Assembly (NCBI GenBank): GCA_021442155.1 | Contig: CM038215.1 | Location: 206,764,982-206,828,981, forward strand | Length of the DNA: 64,000 nucleotides | Source of the DNA: Cymbidium sinense | Lineage: Eukaryota; Streptophyta; Magnoliopsida; Asparagales; Orchidaceae | Reading direction: 5' to 3' | Part shown: piece after piece, positions 33,644-47,439 of the stretch | Layout of the letters: each line of letters starts with the position of its first letter | Numbering within the stretch: the stretch's first letter is position 1 | Position numbers and translations under genes: made by a program | The notes under the pieces: generated by a model | Database searches by the model: none | What the model saw: the letters and a program-made list of their open reading frames with translations, nothing else | What the model was told of the DNA's origin: nothing

Positions 33644-36600
33644 GAAATCAACTCCAAAATGATCAAAAAAGAGATCTAAGGAGATCCTACGGTGAAAATT
33701 GCATGAAATCACATTTTATTTCAAAAAAAGACCAATACCTAATGGCTAAATCTATGGTTGCCATATTTTTACCTTATTAAAGCTAAAGATCGGTGGTCCG
33801 TCGATAAAGGTAGCTTCATCTTGAAGAAATGAAGCCCTGTTGAAAAGATCTTGAGCTGCCTCCCCACCGATCGATCTGCAGACCAAATGCCACCATGGAA
33901 ATCACTGAAGTTGGTCTACAAACACCTTCTAGTGGTCAAATTGATCGAGAATTGATTTATTTTTAGTTGTCAAAGTATGGTGAAGGTGTGGGGAAAACTT
34001 AATTTAGTTTTGACAAAGGTTTGGTAAGGTTTGATGAGGTTCATGGGGAGCTCTGGGAATGCTCTAGAATTGCTCAGAATGCTCTGAAGAAGGTGTATGT
34101 TGATTTTGAATGAATGTGGAGGAGTATACTCTCCTCCCCAACTAGACCAATGGTTGACATTTGCTCAACCTTTAGTAGTCGTTCAGACGAATGGGTGGCC
34201 AGAGGTGACACGGAACTGTTATGGTGGATGTGTGTGAGAGGCTGAGGGAGTATAGTGGGCTACCATAAAGTGCACACTCCTCCTTAGATGAACCAATGGT
34301 TGCCCATGGGGGAGCTCACCCTCTCTTGGCTAAAGGCTGAACCCAATAGCATTAAGTTAGGTTGGGTTAGTGGTCCTCTGTCCATGAAATGCTAAAGGTG
34401 GCTGCCAAGGCACGGGGAGGTGGAGAACCCTTCCAAATGGGAATTTTGTCTAATTTGGAGGGCTTTGGTTCAATGAATTTGACCAAACCTGAGTTCACCA
34501 TGGGTTGGGTCCACTTGGGCAGGCCCATGGTAACCCAAGGATAAGTTATGCCAAGTTTGGTTGGGATTGGGCTTTGTTTGATTGGGTTTGGCTTTATTGG
34601 ATTCATGTAGGTCAAATGAGCTCAATTGTGCCAAGCTGATCATTTTGGCAAAATTGGGTCAAAGTGGTAGTTTAGTTAAATTTAATTGGCCATTTGGAAT
34701 AAGTTAGTGCAATTGGTTTGAATCAATTTGGATTAAATTTGGATTTGGTCTATATGATTTAATTTTGGTCAAATGGGTCGTGTTGACCAATTTGATCAAT
34801 TTGGATTAAGCATAGGTTGGAATTATGTTCAATTGGTCATTAGTTATTGATTAGAATGGTTATTTTAATTGATTTAGATTAGGGAGTGATTTTAGTTCAA
34901 TTTGACCATTTAGGTCAAATTAGGCTAATTAGATCAATTGGGTTGAGTTGACCAAATTGGGTCCAATTGAAGATTGGACCATGTCTAATATCCAATTGAA
35001 GATTAAATAGAAGCATTTATTTCAACCAAATTGGTGTGGAATTTGATTTGGCCCAATTTGGCCCTTTAGGTAAAATTAGGTTAACTTGGGTCAAGAGGCC
35101 AAATTGGCTTCGTTGGGTTCAATTAGCTTCAATTGGTGGTTAAGTCATGTTTAATATTCAATTTATGGTTGATGAGAATCATTAATTGCAATCAATTTGG
35201 CTTAGAGCATGATTTGGCCCAACTTGGCATCTTAGGTCACTTTGGGTCAACTTGGGTTAAGGGGCCAAATTGGCCTAGGTTAGGTCCAATTGATTATAGT
35301 AGAGTATTCGATAGTGACCTACAATCATCAATGAATGGATTGGATAGCTTGATTTGATCCAATGAGAGTTTGATTTAAGTTTGGTCTAATTGGACCTTTT
35401 AGGTCACTTTGGGTTAAGTGGCTTAGTCAAGTCAATTTTGATTAATTGAGGCTATACATTGTTGGAGTATATTCAATGATTAATTTGAAGGTGATTTGTG
35501 GCTTTAACTGCAATTTATTTGGGTTTGATTGGATTTTGGCTCATTTGAACCTTTTAGGTCAAATGGGCTGACTTGGGTTACTTAATTCTAATTGATTTAG
35601 TTGGTTTGATTGCAAGTGTTGAAATAGTTTTAAATGATCCATTAGATAATTAGAACAATTGATATAATTGAATTGAATTTAATTTTCTTGGGTTGGTTTG
35701 AATGGAGTTGTAAGATTGAAGTGGGCTAACTTGAATTAAGAAGCCAAATTGGCTTAGAGTTTGGATTGGAAACCAAATTCAATCAAGGTTGATTGATTGG
35801 CTTGGGGTTGAGATTTCAATAATTTATTTTAGGTTTAAGGTAATTGATGGGTATGAGGGTCAGTTTAGGCTTTAGGGTAAGTGAAGCCCCCAAGTCCTAG
35901 GGTAAGCTCTAGATCTAAGGTTATGCCATACAAATCTCTAGGCCTGGGTTTAGTGTTCCCTTAATCACTAGAAATGTCCTAGCACTATGAAGATCTAAGT
36001 GTCTAAAAGAATCCTAGTCCTAAGATTGAAGTGAAGAATTGTCACTCTAATAGTCAAATTGGATGAAATGAACCAATTGAGTTGATTGGGTTAAATTGAT
36101 GTTAATTGTATGTTGAGAGATGTTCAATGATGAATTTAGAGTTAATTGATGGTCATGATTGTGATCAATTTGAGTTAAATTAAATTTTGACTCATTTGAA
36201 CCATTTTAGTCAAATAAGTCAACTTGGATTAATTGAACCAATTAGCCTAATTGGATGGGCTGGAATGAGTTGGAATGTTTAATTGGATGTTTGGATTAAT
36301 TTTGAGGTTTAGATCAAATCAATTTGGCTTAAATCAAATTGAATTAGGTTTTGGTCCTATGGAGTTTAAATGGGTTAACTTGGGTTAAGGGGCAACTTGG
36401 CTTAGTTTGGTTCAATTAGATTAAAGTCAAAGTCCAATCAGGGCTAGTTAACATTTAAATGATTTTGGGTGGATTGGATTAATTAGGTTAAGACGTTTTC
36501 TTTTTAGGTTCTACCCTCTTGAATCCAAATGGGCTAGGCTAGGTCAACTTAATTACTTAACCAAATTGAACCATGATGGGTAACATTGAGCATAGGGTAA

Positions 36601-36872
36601 GTTGGTGTTGGTTGAAGTTTCATTTGTAATCATTTGGTTTAGGTTTGAGGGGTTAGTTTAATATGGGGTTTAATTAAGTTTAAGGAAAGTGGTGCTCTAC
36701 ATATCCAAAGTTGAAGTCTAGCCTTGGGGTTAAACCCTATGAGTCTCTAGGCTTGGGATTAGTGTTCTCTTAATTACTAAGAGTGTCTAAACACTAGGGA
36801 TGTCTTAGTGCCTAGATGAATCCTAAGTCCAAGAAATGGATAGTCAACCTCACTCCAAAAGTGAGGTTAACA
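33644..36872 (-). mobile_element. F1 5' LTR, V, W and X blocks
   Basis: It continues from 25829 after solo LTR C: V 33745-34330, W 34330-36680, X 36690-36872. An additional X-like segment at about 35875-36055, some 810 bases before the terminal one, shows a W-X duplication within this LTR. It ends in the CCTCACTCCAAAAGTGAGG hairpin and TTAACA, then the GAGGT duplication. Confidence 0.75.
36848..36872. repeat. LTR-terminal hairpin (F1)
   Basis: CCTCACTCCAAAAGTGAGG plus TTAACA, identical to copy A. Confidence 0.8.
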
Positions 36873-36877
36873 GAGGT
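36873..36877. repeat. Right target duplication of F1 (GAGGT)
   Basis: GAGGT, identical to 8023-8027. Confidence 0.8.
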
Positions 36878-39800
36878 GAAAATTCACATCCATAATAAAA
36901 TAGAAATAAGCTACCTCAGATCCTAAGAATAAGGTACTCTGGCACAAGCTAGGAGCTCAGCTTAATCTAGTGAGAGGGAAATTAAAATATGTTAATTTAC
37001 TTTCACTAGAGTGAATGAACATATTCTGACTCTTCTAAACAACTATCCAGATGGGCTGCCAGCTAACACCCTTTATGAGTTAAAATCATGTGGCCAAGCA
37101 TCACGAATTCAAGCAGGGTAAGTAATTGTTTATTAAAATTTGAAACCTAAGAGCTTAATCTAACTTCTTAAGATTCTAGATCATGACTGGTATGAGTAAT
37201 GTCTTATGCTAATGCAATATAATTATTATATTTTAATAGAATTTAGACTTTTAAATTTGACTCAAGCTTGGGTAAGTAAGTATTCATATATTCATGATGA
37301 AATTAATTTATGGGCCAATCCAAGAAGGAAATGTTCTTCACTAAAGGAGGTTACTATGAACAGTTCCGCACTCCCCCTTATCATGCAATGGGGGAAGATC
37401 CTCCATACTTAAAAAGATGAAAACAAGTTGATTATGAAATGCTCTTACATCCATTAATAACTAAATTGTTCCTAATCTTTTAGTTGATTAATTTATAAGC
37501 TTTAAAATGAGGTTATGAATTGTATTAATTTTGATTCAAGTTAATTTTAAATTGGGATGAAAATTTTAAATTCTATAGGGCTTACTAAAATCTAGGCCAT
37601 ATATCAAAACATCATAATTTAAGAAACTAAAAAAAGTGCATAGTTTCTACTGTATAAACAAATTAAACACACCAAATAAGATCAAATTAAAAGCATAACT
37701 AAGGTTGGTGCAGTCGAGTTCTAGTATACACCCAGAAAAAAAAAGTGGGTTATCTAACTTTGCCCTTATATATCCCGAATTATAATAATATTACAACAAA
37801 TTAAAGAAGCCTATGAGGGTTATCATCTTCTCTTGATTTTCAAAGTCTTGGATCCTCTATGCATCACAAGGCCTCCTAAGTCTATGCCTTCTAGCCTCTA
37901 CTCATCCTAAATATCATGGTAATAATCCTAATTCAAATACAAAATTATATTTAAATTTTCAAAAATAAATCCTAACTAAACTTGTAAAATAAAGGTTATC
38001 CATAACACACATAAACACTAAGTATTTATATTTCATACAATAGGGCTTAATACCATTGGGTACTAAGCCCACTTTTCCTAATTAGCTATGTTTAGAGGGG
38101 AAAACAACACCTACAAGCAAAAATTATTTAATTTATTTTACATAACCCCATTTTTTTATTAAGCACGACCTCTTGTAGAAAATATCATTCCTCTAATATA
38201 TACAATCCTACCATTAAAACGACACACAAATAATTTTAACATCAAGTCTAAAATATTACATTATAAAATAGAAAATCAATCCATAACAATCAAGAACCAA
38301 CTTATCCTAAGTTTATGATAAGAGACTTATCAATATATCATGTGTGCAAAGGCTAGTGTGGTCAAAAAATGCTAGGCTTTAATGTTCAATTTATAATTTG
38401 AGAATAAAGATTAATTTATTACCTTTAGGTGGTTCTAATTCAAATGATTAATGATTTAGATATAACTTAACATTTTAATTTAATTTAACTTTGAGTTGGA
38501 TTTTAATGTTTTGAAGAGTATGATGAATAACGAGCCCCACTAAGGGTAGGGCCCACTCTTTCATATACCCTTGTCCTAATAAAGTTTGAATTAAATTAGT
38601 TTTAATGGGTTTTAATTAATTTAATTATTAATGATTTATTTTAATTATTAACCAAACCATGAATTTTGATTCATTTTAACTCTAATTTAAATCCAAATGG
38701 CCTCACAAATCTCATGAGTTATATCTCAAGGTTCAAATTTGTATTTAGAGATATTTTATAATATTTTGATTAACCATATTAAGGGTAAAATATCTTCAAA
38801 CTTATGAAAATATTCTCTACTGTTAAGAAACATAAGAGAAACATTCCATGAAGATTGTGATGATTTAGAATTAATTTAAATTTATCATATTAGTTTATAA
38901 TATAAAAAATAGTAAATTTAAGTATTTGCCATGAAACAATGAAACTTTATAAGAGCATTAGGAATGAGATCTCAATACTCCCAGAAAACTTCATGTCATT
39001 GACATTTTTATTATGATTTTATTTATTTGCTTGATTCAATTAAAAACCTAAATATAGAAAAAAAATTTATTATTTAAAATAAATTAATTTCATTTACCAT
39101 TTCGTAGGTTATATATAGATATTTACATGTCTTAGTAATTTTTCTAACTCTTGTCAATTTATATTAAATTTTTAGAGTTGAAAAATTAATCAACTAGTTG
39201 TAATTGGATGATTGGTATGTTGAATTTATACAAGTACGTGTAATTGTTAGACTATGGAAGTGAGGTAATCAAAGACCCCCTAGGGACTACATGGAGTCTC
39301 GCACTCTTAGGATGTCTAGATTATATACTGGTTAATTCACATACCCATGCACATGTATATAAGTATAAGGATAAATTGTAAAGATTTTAAGATATTTGAA
39401 AATTTATGAAAATAATTTAACCTCGCGCTCCAGGGATGTCTAGACTATCTACCTTTCAAATTTGTAGATTTTACATGTAAGTATAAATTTATGTTTTGAT
39501 TATCATGATTAATCTAGATTTATACTAATAAAATGCTTAAGTTTATTAGAGAAAATAATTTAAGATATATTACTAATAATTGCCACATTATTAATCCAAA
39601 GTATACAATTAAATGAATTTTTTTATTTTGAAATATGGATGCATGAAGTACATGGAATACAATTCTATGGATTGGTTGAAGAAAAAGAGTTAAACATCAC
39701 CAAATAACTTATCCAAAGCGATTAAACTTTAAGGTTATTCATATGAAGATAATCACATTTAAGCTTAATCAAATTTATCAAATAAAATTTAGAAATTTGA

Positions 39801-40861
39801 ATTGTTTAAGCCTAATGAAGAGATAAAGAGTCTAACAATATCCCATAACCAACTTCTATTCATTAAGTGATTCAAAATTAATTCAAGTTATTTTTATGAA
39901 TTAAATAAAGTTAATTAATTATTTTAATCAATTATGCCCAAAAGAGCTTAAAAATTCAATTACACCTTAGATATAAAACCCAAAATTATGAACAAATTAC
40001 TAAACATACATAAAAATGAAATAAACATATACTAAAAGTTCTTAGGCAATTAGGCTTATATATAAGAGTTAATTAAAGAAATGAGAAAAATCCAAAATCA
40101 TTAATTATACTGAAAATACCCCAAATCAATTTGAGATTTTGATTTCATTGAAAACCTCTTTGTTAATTGATTGTAAATAAGGGTTGATCATAATTTTCAG
40201 AGAATTAGGCTAATTATTATGAATTTTTTAAGTCTTATGATAATTAGTAAATGCCCCTTAATGATGATTTTGAGAAATAATTAGAACTAGTGGTCCTAAT
40301 TTATTTCTATAGCCACCATTAATATTCTAAATACATTTGAGTTTCCATAATAATTTTTTTAATTTTTATAATTATGTTAATTTATAAAATGCACAAAATG
40401 AACCTTTAGGATTGAAATTTTTGAATTCCCAAATTACCCACTAATTTGCCTAAAATAAATATGGGAAGGCAAAGGTCATCCCATAAAATAATCACCTAAA
40501 GTTTCAAGTTAATTAGCTAAAACATTAGAGCTTAATTTCACTTATTAAGAGAACTTCAAACCCTAATTAGTCATTGTACATTTAATGAAGTTTGGGATTT
40601 TTATTTTTTATAGATTCCCCTTTGTCTAAGCTTTTCATAAAGGATTTTTATGATTTTTTTAGATTTTTTTTATAATTAGTTTTGATTAATTAAAGTTTTA
40701 GCCATTTAATTAGATTTTTAAGCTTAATTAATCAATAAACACATTCGATATTGTGTCAATGCTCACGCGACAACGCTTTTCATATGGTTTTGCACTATTT
40801 GTTACTTAAAACATCGCATGGCATGTTGGCTCTACTGTGGTGGACACAATTTCTTCCTGGC

Positions 40862-40882
40862 CATTCGATCACAGATCGAATG
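40862..40882. repeat. Y-block hairpin (copy E, unit 1)
   Basis: CATTCGAT, loop CACAG, ATCGAATG: 8 perfect pairs. Confidence 0.7.
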
Positions 40883-43800
40883 CTCAAGATTAATTGCACA
40901 GTTTAAATGGAAAAAATCAAAAAATTCTAGCACAATTAATCAAGGTTGACCATTCTAATCACGTAGAATAGATGGCAAATAATCTTTCCTCAATCTCCAG
41001 TGAGAAATGAACACCATTCATCTTTCGCCACTCGATTTGAGCTCACTGGACCTTATTTTGACTAGTAAAAGATTTTAAGATGATAAAAGAATGATTCTAA
41101 GGGGGATCATATGGCTCAATTCGTTATAAACATAAAATCACTTCACAAAACTTAACGAATAGTTTGGTTTTTTTAAAAGTTTGAAGAAATTTATCTCGCT
41201 GGAGTTAAAGATCAATGGCCCATTGACTGAGGCAACTTCAACTAGTAGAGATGAAGCCCTGTTGATGAATCCATGAGTCCAATTTGTCTCTAAATCAAAT
41301 GTTTTCATGAACTTCATCGGAGTTGGTCTAGGGAAACCATTTGGTGCTCGAATCAAGAGGTTCTTGATTCATTTTAAGTCACTAGAGCTAAGGGGAAGGT
41401 GCAGTTTGAGTTAATTTAGACTTATTTGAGTTTTGGTGAAATTAGATGTGGAGGGTGTTTAAGCTCAGGAAGAGCTCAGTCTCGTCGATGATGGGATGCT
41501 CGGGGAGCTCTAAGAATTTAAGGGACTGGCTCTAAGGTTGTGAGGGAGGTGAGTACAAAGTTTGAATGTGGGAGAAGGTGTATACCCTCCTTAAAACGTT
41601 TTCCACTATTTTGGATGGGTTCAAGCTTTGTCAGTTAGTTGGGCAATGGTAGCCAAAAATAACATGTGACTAAGGTGGACCTTCCAAAGTGGTTGGAGAA
41701 GTTTGGTGGCAAATGATAATAGGGACAAGGCTTGGTGGCTGAACCAAGGTTTAGCCAAGGTGAGGGTGACCTCTCCTGGGTCAATGGCTGAGCCCAACAG
41801 CTTTGAATCAGGTTTAGTCAACATGGGTGAGCTCAAGGTATGATAGGGTGATTGCCCAAGCCGAAGGGAGAGGTTGGACTAACCTATTTTGGGATTTTAT
41901 TTTATATGAGTGGCTTGGTTCCCTTAGTTTGGATTGAACTTGGTTCACCTTGGGTTAGGTCTACTTTGGCTAGTCAAGGGGAATCTAAAGATGACTCATG
42001 CTATGTTTGGTTGGGCTTGGACTTAGTAAAGTTGGGTTAGACTCAATTGGACCTATATAAGTCAATTTAGCTCTAATTGGTAGATTGACCAATTGACTAA
42101 ATTAGGTCAAAGGGGATATTCAATTAGGTGCAAAAGATAATTTAGAACTTGTTGGTGCAATTGATTTGATTTAATTTAATTTGGGCTAGATTGAATTTAG
42201 CTCATATGGATTCATATAGGCCAAATGGGTTAACTTAGCTAATCTGGTCAAATTGGAAAAATTGAGTTAAATTGATTCATATTTAATTGATCACTTGAAG
42301 ATGATTGAAGGCTTTGATTTGAATTGATTTTGTTTAAATTGAGTTTTAGTTCAATTTGACCCTTTAGGTCAAGTTGGGCTAAATGGGTCAATTGGGTTAG
42401 GTTGGTCAAATTGGCTTTAATTGATGATTGAAAAGTGTTCAATCATCTATTTGTGAATGATTGTAGGTATTGGCTCAATCCAATTTAGCTTGGATCAAGT
42501 TTTGGCTCAATTTGAGCTTTTAAGCTAAATTGGGTCAACTTGGGTCAAAGGGCCAAACTGCCTCAATTTGGTTCAATTGTTTGTAATTAGATGATTGGTC
42601 ATGATCAATAATTATTTTGAAAGTGATTGGATTGATTGATTTTGTCCAATTTGGGTTAAATCATTTATTTATAATTGGATGATTGGTATGTTTAATTATA
42701 TAAGTATGTGTCATTGTTATACTATGGAAGTGAGGTAATCAGAGACGCCCTTAGAACTACGAGAAGTGTCGGGCTCTTAGGATGTCTAGATTATATACTT
42801 GTTAATTCACATACCCATGCACATGTACATAAGTATAAGGATAAATTGTAAAGATTTTAAGATATTTGAATATTTATGAAAATAATTAAACTTCACGGTC
42901 GAGGGATGTCTAGACTATCTACCTTTAAAATTTGTAGGTTTTACATATAATATAAATTTATGTTTCGATTATTATGATTAATTTGGATTTATACTAATAA
43001 AATGCTTCTTAAGTTTATTAGAGAAAATAATTTAAGATTTATTAGTAATAATCGCCACATTATTAATCCAAAGTATACAATTAAATGAATTTTTTTTTAT
43101 TTTGAAATATGGATGCATGAAGTACATGGAATACAATTCTATGGACTGGTTAAAGAAAGAGAATTAAACATCACCAAATAACCTATTCAGAGTGATTAAA
43201 TTTTAAGGTTATTCATATGAAGATAATCACGTTTAAGCTTAATCAAATTTATCAAATATTAATTTAGAAATTTGAATTATTTAAGCCTAATGAAGAGATA
43301 GAGTCTAACAATATCCCTTAACCCACTTCTATTCATTAAGTGATCAAAATTAATTCAAGTTATTTTTATGAATTAATTAAAGTTAATTAATTATTTTAAT
43401 CAATTAAGCCCAAAAGAGCTCAAAAATTCAATTACACCTTATATATAAGCCCCAAAATTATGAACAAATTATTAAACATACATAAACATGAAATAAACAT
43501 ATACTAAAGTTCTTACACAATTAGGCTTATATATAAGAGTTAATTAAAGAAATGAGAAAAATCTAAAATCATTAATTATATTGAAAATACCCCCAAATTA
43601 ATTTGAGATTTTGATTTCATTGAACACCTCTTTGTTAATTGAGCATAAAGAAGGGTTGATCATAATTTTTAGAGAAATAGGCTAATTATTACGAATGTTC
43701 TAAGTCTTAAGATAATTAATAATTTAATTCATTAATAAATGCCCCTTTATGATGATTTTGAGAAATAATTATAACTAGTGGTACTAATTTATTCCTCTAG

Positions 43801-44345
43801 CCACCATTAATATTCTAAATACATTTGAGTTTCCATAATAATTTTTATGATTTTTTCAAATTATGTTAATTTATAAAATGCACAAAATGAACCTTCATGA
43901 TTGAAATTTGGAATTCCCAAATTACCTGCCAATTTGCTTGAAATAGTTATGGGAAGGCAGAGGTCATCCTATAAAACAATCACTTAAAGTTTCAAGTTAA
44001 TTAGCAAAAAAATTAGAGCTTAATTTCACATATTAAGAGAACTTCAAACCCTAATTAGTCATTGTACATTTAATAAAATTTGGGACTTTTATTTTTTTTA
44101 GATTCCCCTTTGCCTAAGATTTTCATAAAGGATTTTTATGCATTTTTTAGATTTTTTTATAATTAGTTATGATTCATTAAAGTTTTAGCCATTTAATTAG
44201 ATATTTAAGCTTATTTAATCAATTTACTCAATCAATGTCGCATCAATGCTCATGTGACAGTGCTTTACACATGGCGTTGCACCATTCGTTACTTAAAACA
44301 TCACATGGCATGTTGACTTTGCTGTGGCGGACACAATTTCTTCTT

Positions 44346-44372
44346 GGCCATTCGATCATAAATCGAATGGTC
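44346..44372. repeat. Y-block hairpin (copy E, unit 2)
   Basis: GGCCATTCGAT, loop CATAA, ATCGAATGGTC: 9 perfect pairs, then a G-T and a G-C pair. Confidence 0.7.
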
Positions 44373-46893
44373 AAGATTAATTGCACAGTTTAAATGGAAA
44401 AAAAAATATAAAAAAAAATAACACAATTAATCAAGGATGTCCATTCTAATCATGTAATAGATCACAAATCAACCATCCGTAATCTCCAGTGGGAAATGAA
44501 TACCATTCATCTTTTGCCACTCGATTTAAGCTCACTAGAGCTTATTTTGACTAGGAAAACATTCCAAGATGATGAAAGAATGACTCTAAGGGGGATCCTA
44601 TGGCTCAATTAATTCTAAACATTAAATCACTTCACAAAAGTTAACGAACCATTTGGTTTTCTAAAGTTTGAAGAAATTTACCTTGCTGCAGCTAAAGATC
44701 AGCTGCCATTTACTAAGGCAACTTCAACTAGTAAAGAGGAACCCCTATTGATGAAGCCATGAGTCCAATTTGTCTCAAGATCAAATGTTTTCATGAACCT
44801 CATCAGAGTTGGTCTAGGGACACCATTTGGTGCTCAAATTAAGTGGTTTTTGATTCATTTTAACTCACTAGAGCTAGGGGAAGGCATAGTAGGAGTTAAT
44901 TTAGACTTATTCGAGTTTTAGTGAGATTAGATGTGAAGGGTATTTAAGCTGAAGAAGAGCTCAGTCTCACCGATGATGGGATATTCGGGGAGCTCTAAGA
45001 ACTTAAGGGATTGGCTCTAAGGTCATGAGGGAGGTGAGTGTTGAGTTTGAATGAGGGAGGAGCTGTATACCCTCCTTAACAAGTTAACCACTATTTTGGG
45101 TGGGTTCAAGCTTTGTCAGTTAGTCGGGCAATGGTAGCTAAACATATCATGGTACTAAGGTGGACCTTCCAAAGTGGTTGGAGAAGTTTGGTGGCATGTG
45201 ATAACAGGGACAAGGCTTGGTGGTTGAACCAAGGTTTGGCCAAGGTGAGGGTGAACTCTCCTGGGTCAATGGCTGAACCCAACATCTTTGAATCAGGTTT
45301 AGTCAGCATGGGTGAGCTCAAGGTATGCTAGGGTGATTGCCCAAGTCAAAGGGAGAGGTTGGACTAACCTATTTTGGGATTTTTTTCTTATATGAGTGGC
45401 TTTGTTCCCTTGGTTTGGATTGAACTAGGTTCACCTTGGGTTATGTCTACTTGGGCTAGTCAAGGGGAATCTAAAGATGAGTCATGCTAAGTTTTCTTGG
45501 GCTTGGACTTGGTTTAGTTAAGTTTGGCTCAATTGGACCTATATAAGTCCATTTAGGTCTAATTGGGTTAGATTGACCAATTGACAAAATCAGGTCAGAG
45601 GGGATATTGGATTATGTGCAAATGATAATTTATAACTTGTTGGTGCAATTGATTTAATTTAATTTAATTTGGGCTAGATTGAATTTGGCTCATATGGATT
45701 TATATGGGCCAAATGGGTTAACTTAACTAATTTGGTCAAATTGGCCAAATTTAGTTGGATTGATTCATGTTTGATTGATCATTGAAAATGATTGAAAGCT
45801 TGAATTTGAATTGATTTTGTTTAAATTGAGTTTTAATTCGATTTGACCCTTTAGGTCAAGTTGGGCTAAATGGGTCAATTGGGTTAGGTTGGTCAAATTG
45901 GCTTTAATTTATGATTGAAAAGTGCTCAATCATCTATTTGTGAATGATTGTAGGTATTGGTTCAATCCAATTTAGCTTGGATCAAGTTTTTGCTCAATTT
46001 GAGCTTTTAGACCAAATTGGGCCAACTTGGGTCAAAGAGCCAAACTGGCTCAATTTGGTTTAATTGTTTGTAATTACATGATTGGTCATGGCCAATAATT
46101 ATTTTGAAAGTTATTAGATTGATTGATTTTGTCCAATTTAGGTTAAATCAATTATTTATAATTAGATGATTGGTCATGATCAATAATCATATTGGAAGTG
46201 ATTGGATTGATTTGATCTAATTTAAGTTAAATTAAATTTTAACTCAACTTGAGCTTTTAGGTCAAATTGGGCCAAGTGAGTCAATTAGATTTTTTTAGTT
46301 TAATTGAAATAAATTAAGGGTTGGAATATGATCAATCATCAAATTAGAGGTGATTGATAGCATTGATTGGATCAAATTTGGATTGAATTGAGTTTTGGCC
46401 CAAATCAAACTTCTAAATCAACTTGGATCAAGTTGGGCTAAATGAATCAATTAGATTTGTTGGATGATAATTAGTCTTCATTCAAGTTCATAAAGTTTAA
46501 TGGAGTTTAGGAGAGTTCAATTTCAAATGGTTTGATCAATTCTGGGTTTAGCCCCTTTAATCCAAAATGGGTCAAATTGGTTTAGCCTGATAAATTGGCT
46601 AAATTAAGCTAGATTGGGTTAAAAGGGTTTTGAAATCAATTGGTTTTGGTTAAAGTTTGATTTATAAACAATTGATTTTGGTTTGAAGGATTGGTTTGGG
46701 TATAAGAGTTATTTTGGAATTGAGTAGGTGAGTCTTGCCAAGCTAAAGTCAAGGTCTAACCCTGCAATTGAGCCATATAAGTCTTCTAAGATTAGGATTA
46801 GTGTTCACTTAGTCGTAGGAGAGCTTTAGAGCCTAGATCAAACTCTAGAACTAGAGAGGTGATTATCAACCTCACCCAAATGTGAGTTCAACA

Positions 46894-47439
46894 ATATGAT
46901 GGACTTAAAAGTACAATGCACATATTGGCATTGATTGAAATCAACTTAGATTTTAAATTTGACTTTAAATTCAAATTTAATTAATTTATTTTAATCACTT
47001 TATGAAGGTCAGTTTGGTTTACTTTGATTGCCGATCCATTTTTATTTTGATCCATTTTCTATTAATGTGTTTGATTCAATTTGGTTCATCTCTTAATTCA
47101 AACTAAGATAGATTGACTCACTAGATCTAAGGCTCTAACCTAAGGTTTAATTAGCTAAATTAAGTCTAAGTCATGTTCATATTTCATTTAGTTTAAGAAG
47201 ATCTAAGGGTGCCTTGGGTTCTAAGAGATGGCTTGGTTAACTTCCTAGTTTTGAATGATCTATGTATGGTCAACTTAACTTCATTTGGGTGAGTTAAGGA
47301 CCAACTCGAGTTCATTTGAACTAAAAGAGAGTGCTTGATCTAACTTTTGATTTAGTTCACTCTCGCCTAATTGCTAGAAAAATTCACTTAGGGTCTTGTA
47401 AGGGAGTTCCTACACTAAGACTAGATCCTTTGAACGAAT
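46894..47439. other. Unassigned AT-rich flank
   Basis: It begins at the right end of LTR E (ATATGATGGAC). It does not continue the gypsy integrase interrupted at 7066 and matches no other block. No reading frame of note. Confidence 0.4.

Larger units (their letters stand above)
8028..36872 (-). mobile_element. Giant-LTR retrotransposon F1, deleted full-length copy
   Basis: Two LTRs of the same family in the same orientation are separated by a short internal remnant and bounded by GAGGT duplications. On the minus strand: 5' LTR 36872-33644 plus 25829-21072; primer-site-like sequence; internal remnant about 21071-20636; then a 3' LTR reduced to its U block, 20635-18426 plus 9677-8028. The X, W, V and Y blocks of the 3' LTR and nearly all internal coding sequence are missing, so a deletion has removed gag-pol. 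Solo LTRs A and C are nested inside. No proteins are encoded. Confidence 0.75.
39201..46158. repeat. 3.47-kb tandem duplication inside LTR E
   Basis: Unit 1 is 39201-42671 and unit 2 is 42672-46158, visibly about 90% identical and much closer to each other than to other copies. The word TAATTGGATGATTGGT (or with A for G) sits at 39201, 42672 and 46159, that is at both ends of both units. One natural copy lies in U and the other in W, so 16 bp of chance homology probably mediated the event. Confidence 0.88.
36878..46893 (-). mobile_element. Giant LTR copy E, right part
   Basis: It resumes copy E within U (GAAAATTCACATCC). Layout: U 36878-40720, Y 40740-41100, V 41160-41560, W 41850-42670, then a second pass from mid-U again (42672) through Y 44225-44600, V 44640-45010, W 45330-46720 and X 46720-46893. 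The repeated pass is a 3.47-kb tandem duplication; without it the LTR would be about 7.5 kb, like its relatives. It ends GAGTTCAACA. Paired 71-residue minus-strand frames at 41621 and 45106 are duplicates of one another, not independent genes. Confidence 0.75.

Noticed and set aside
41621..45321. Two similar 71-residue minus-strand frames, looking like a conserved gene pair
   Set aside because: They are the same sequence copied by the 3.47-kb tandem duplication, so similarity is not evidence of selection.
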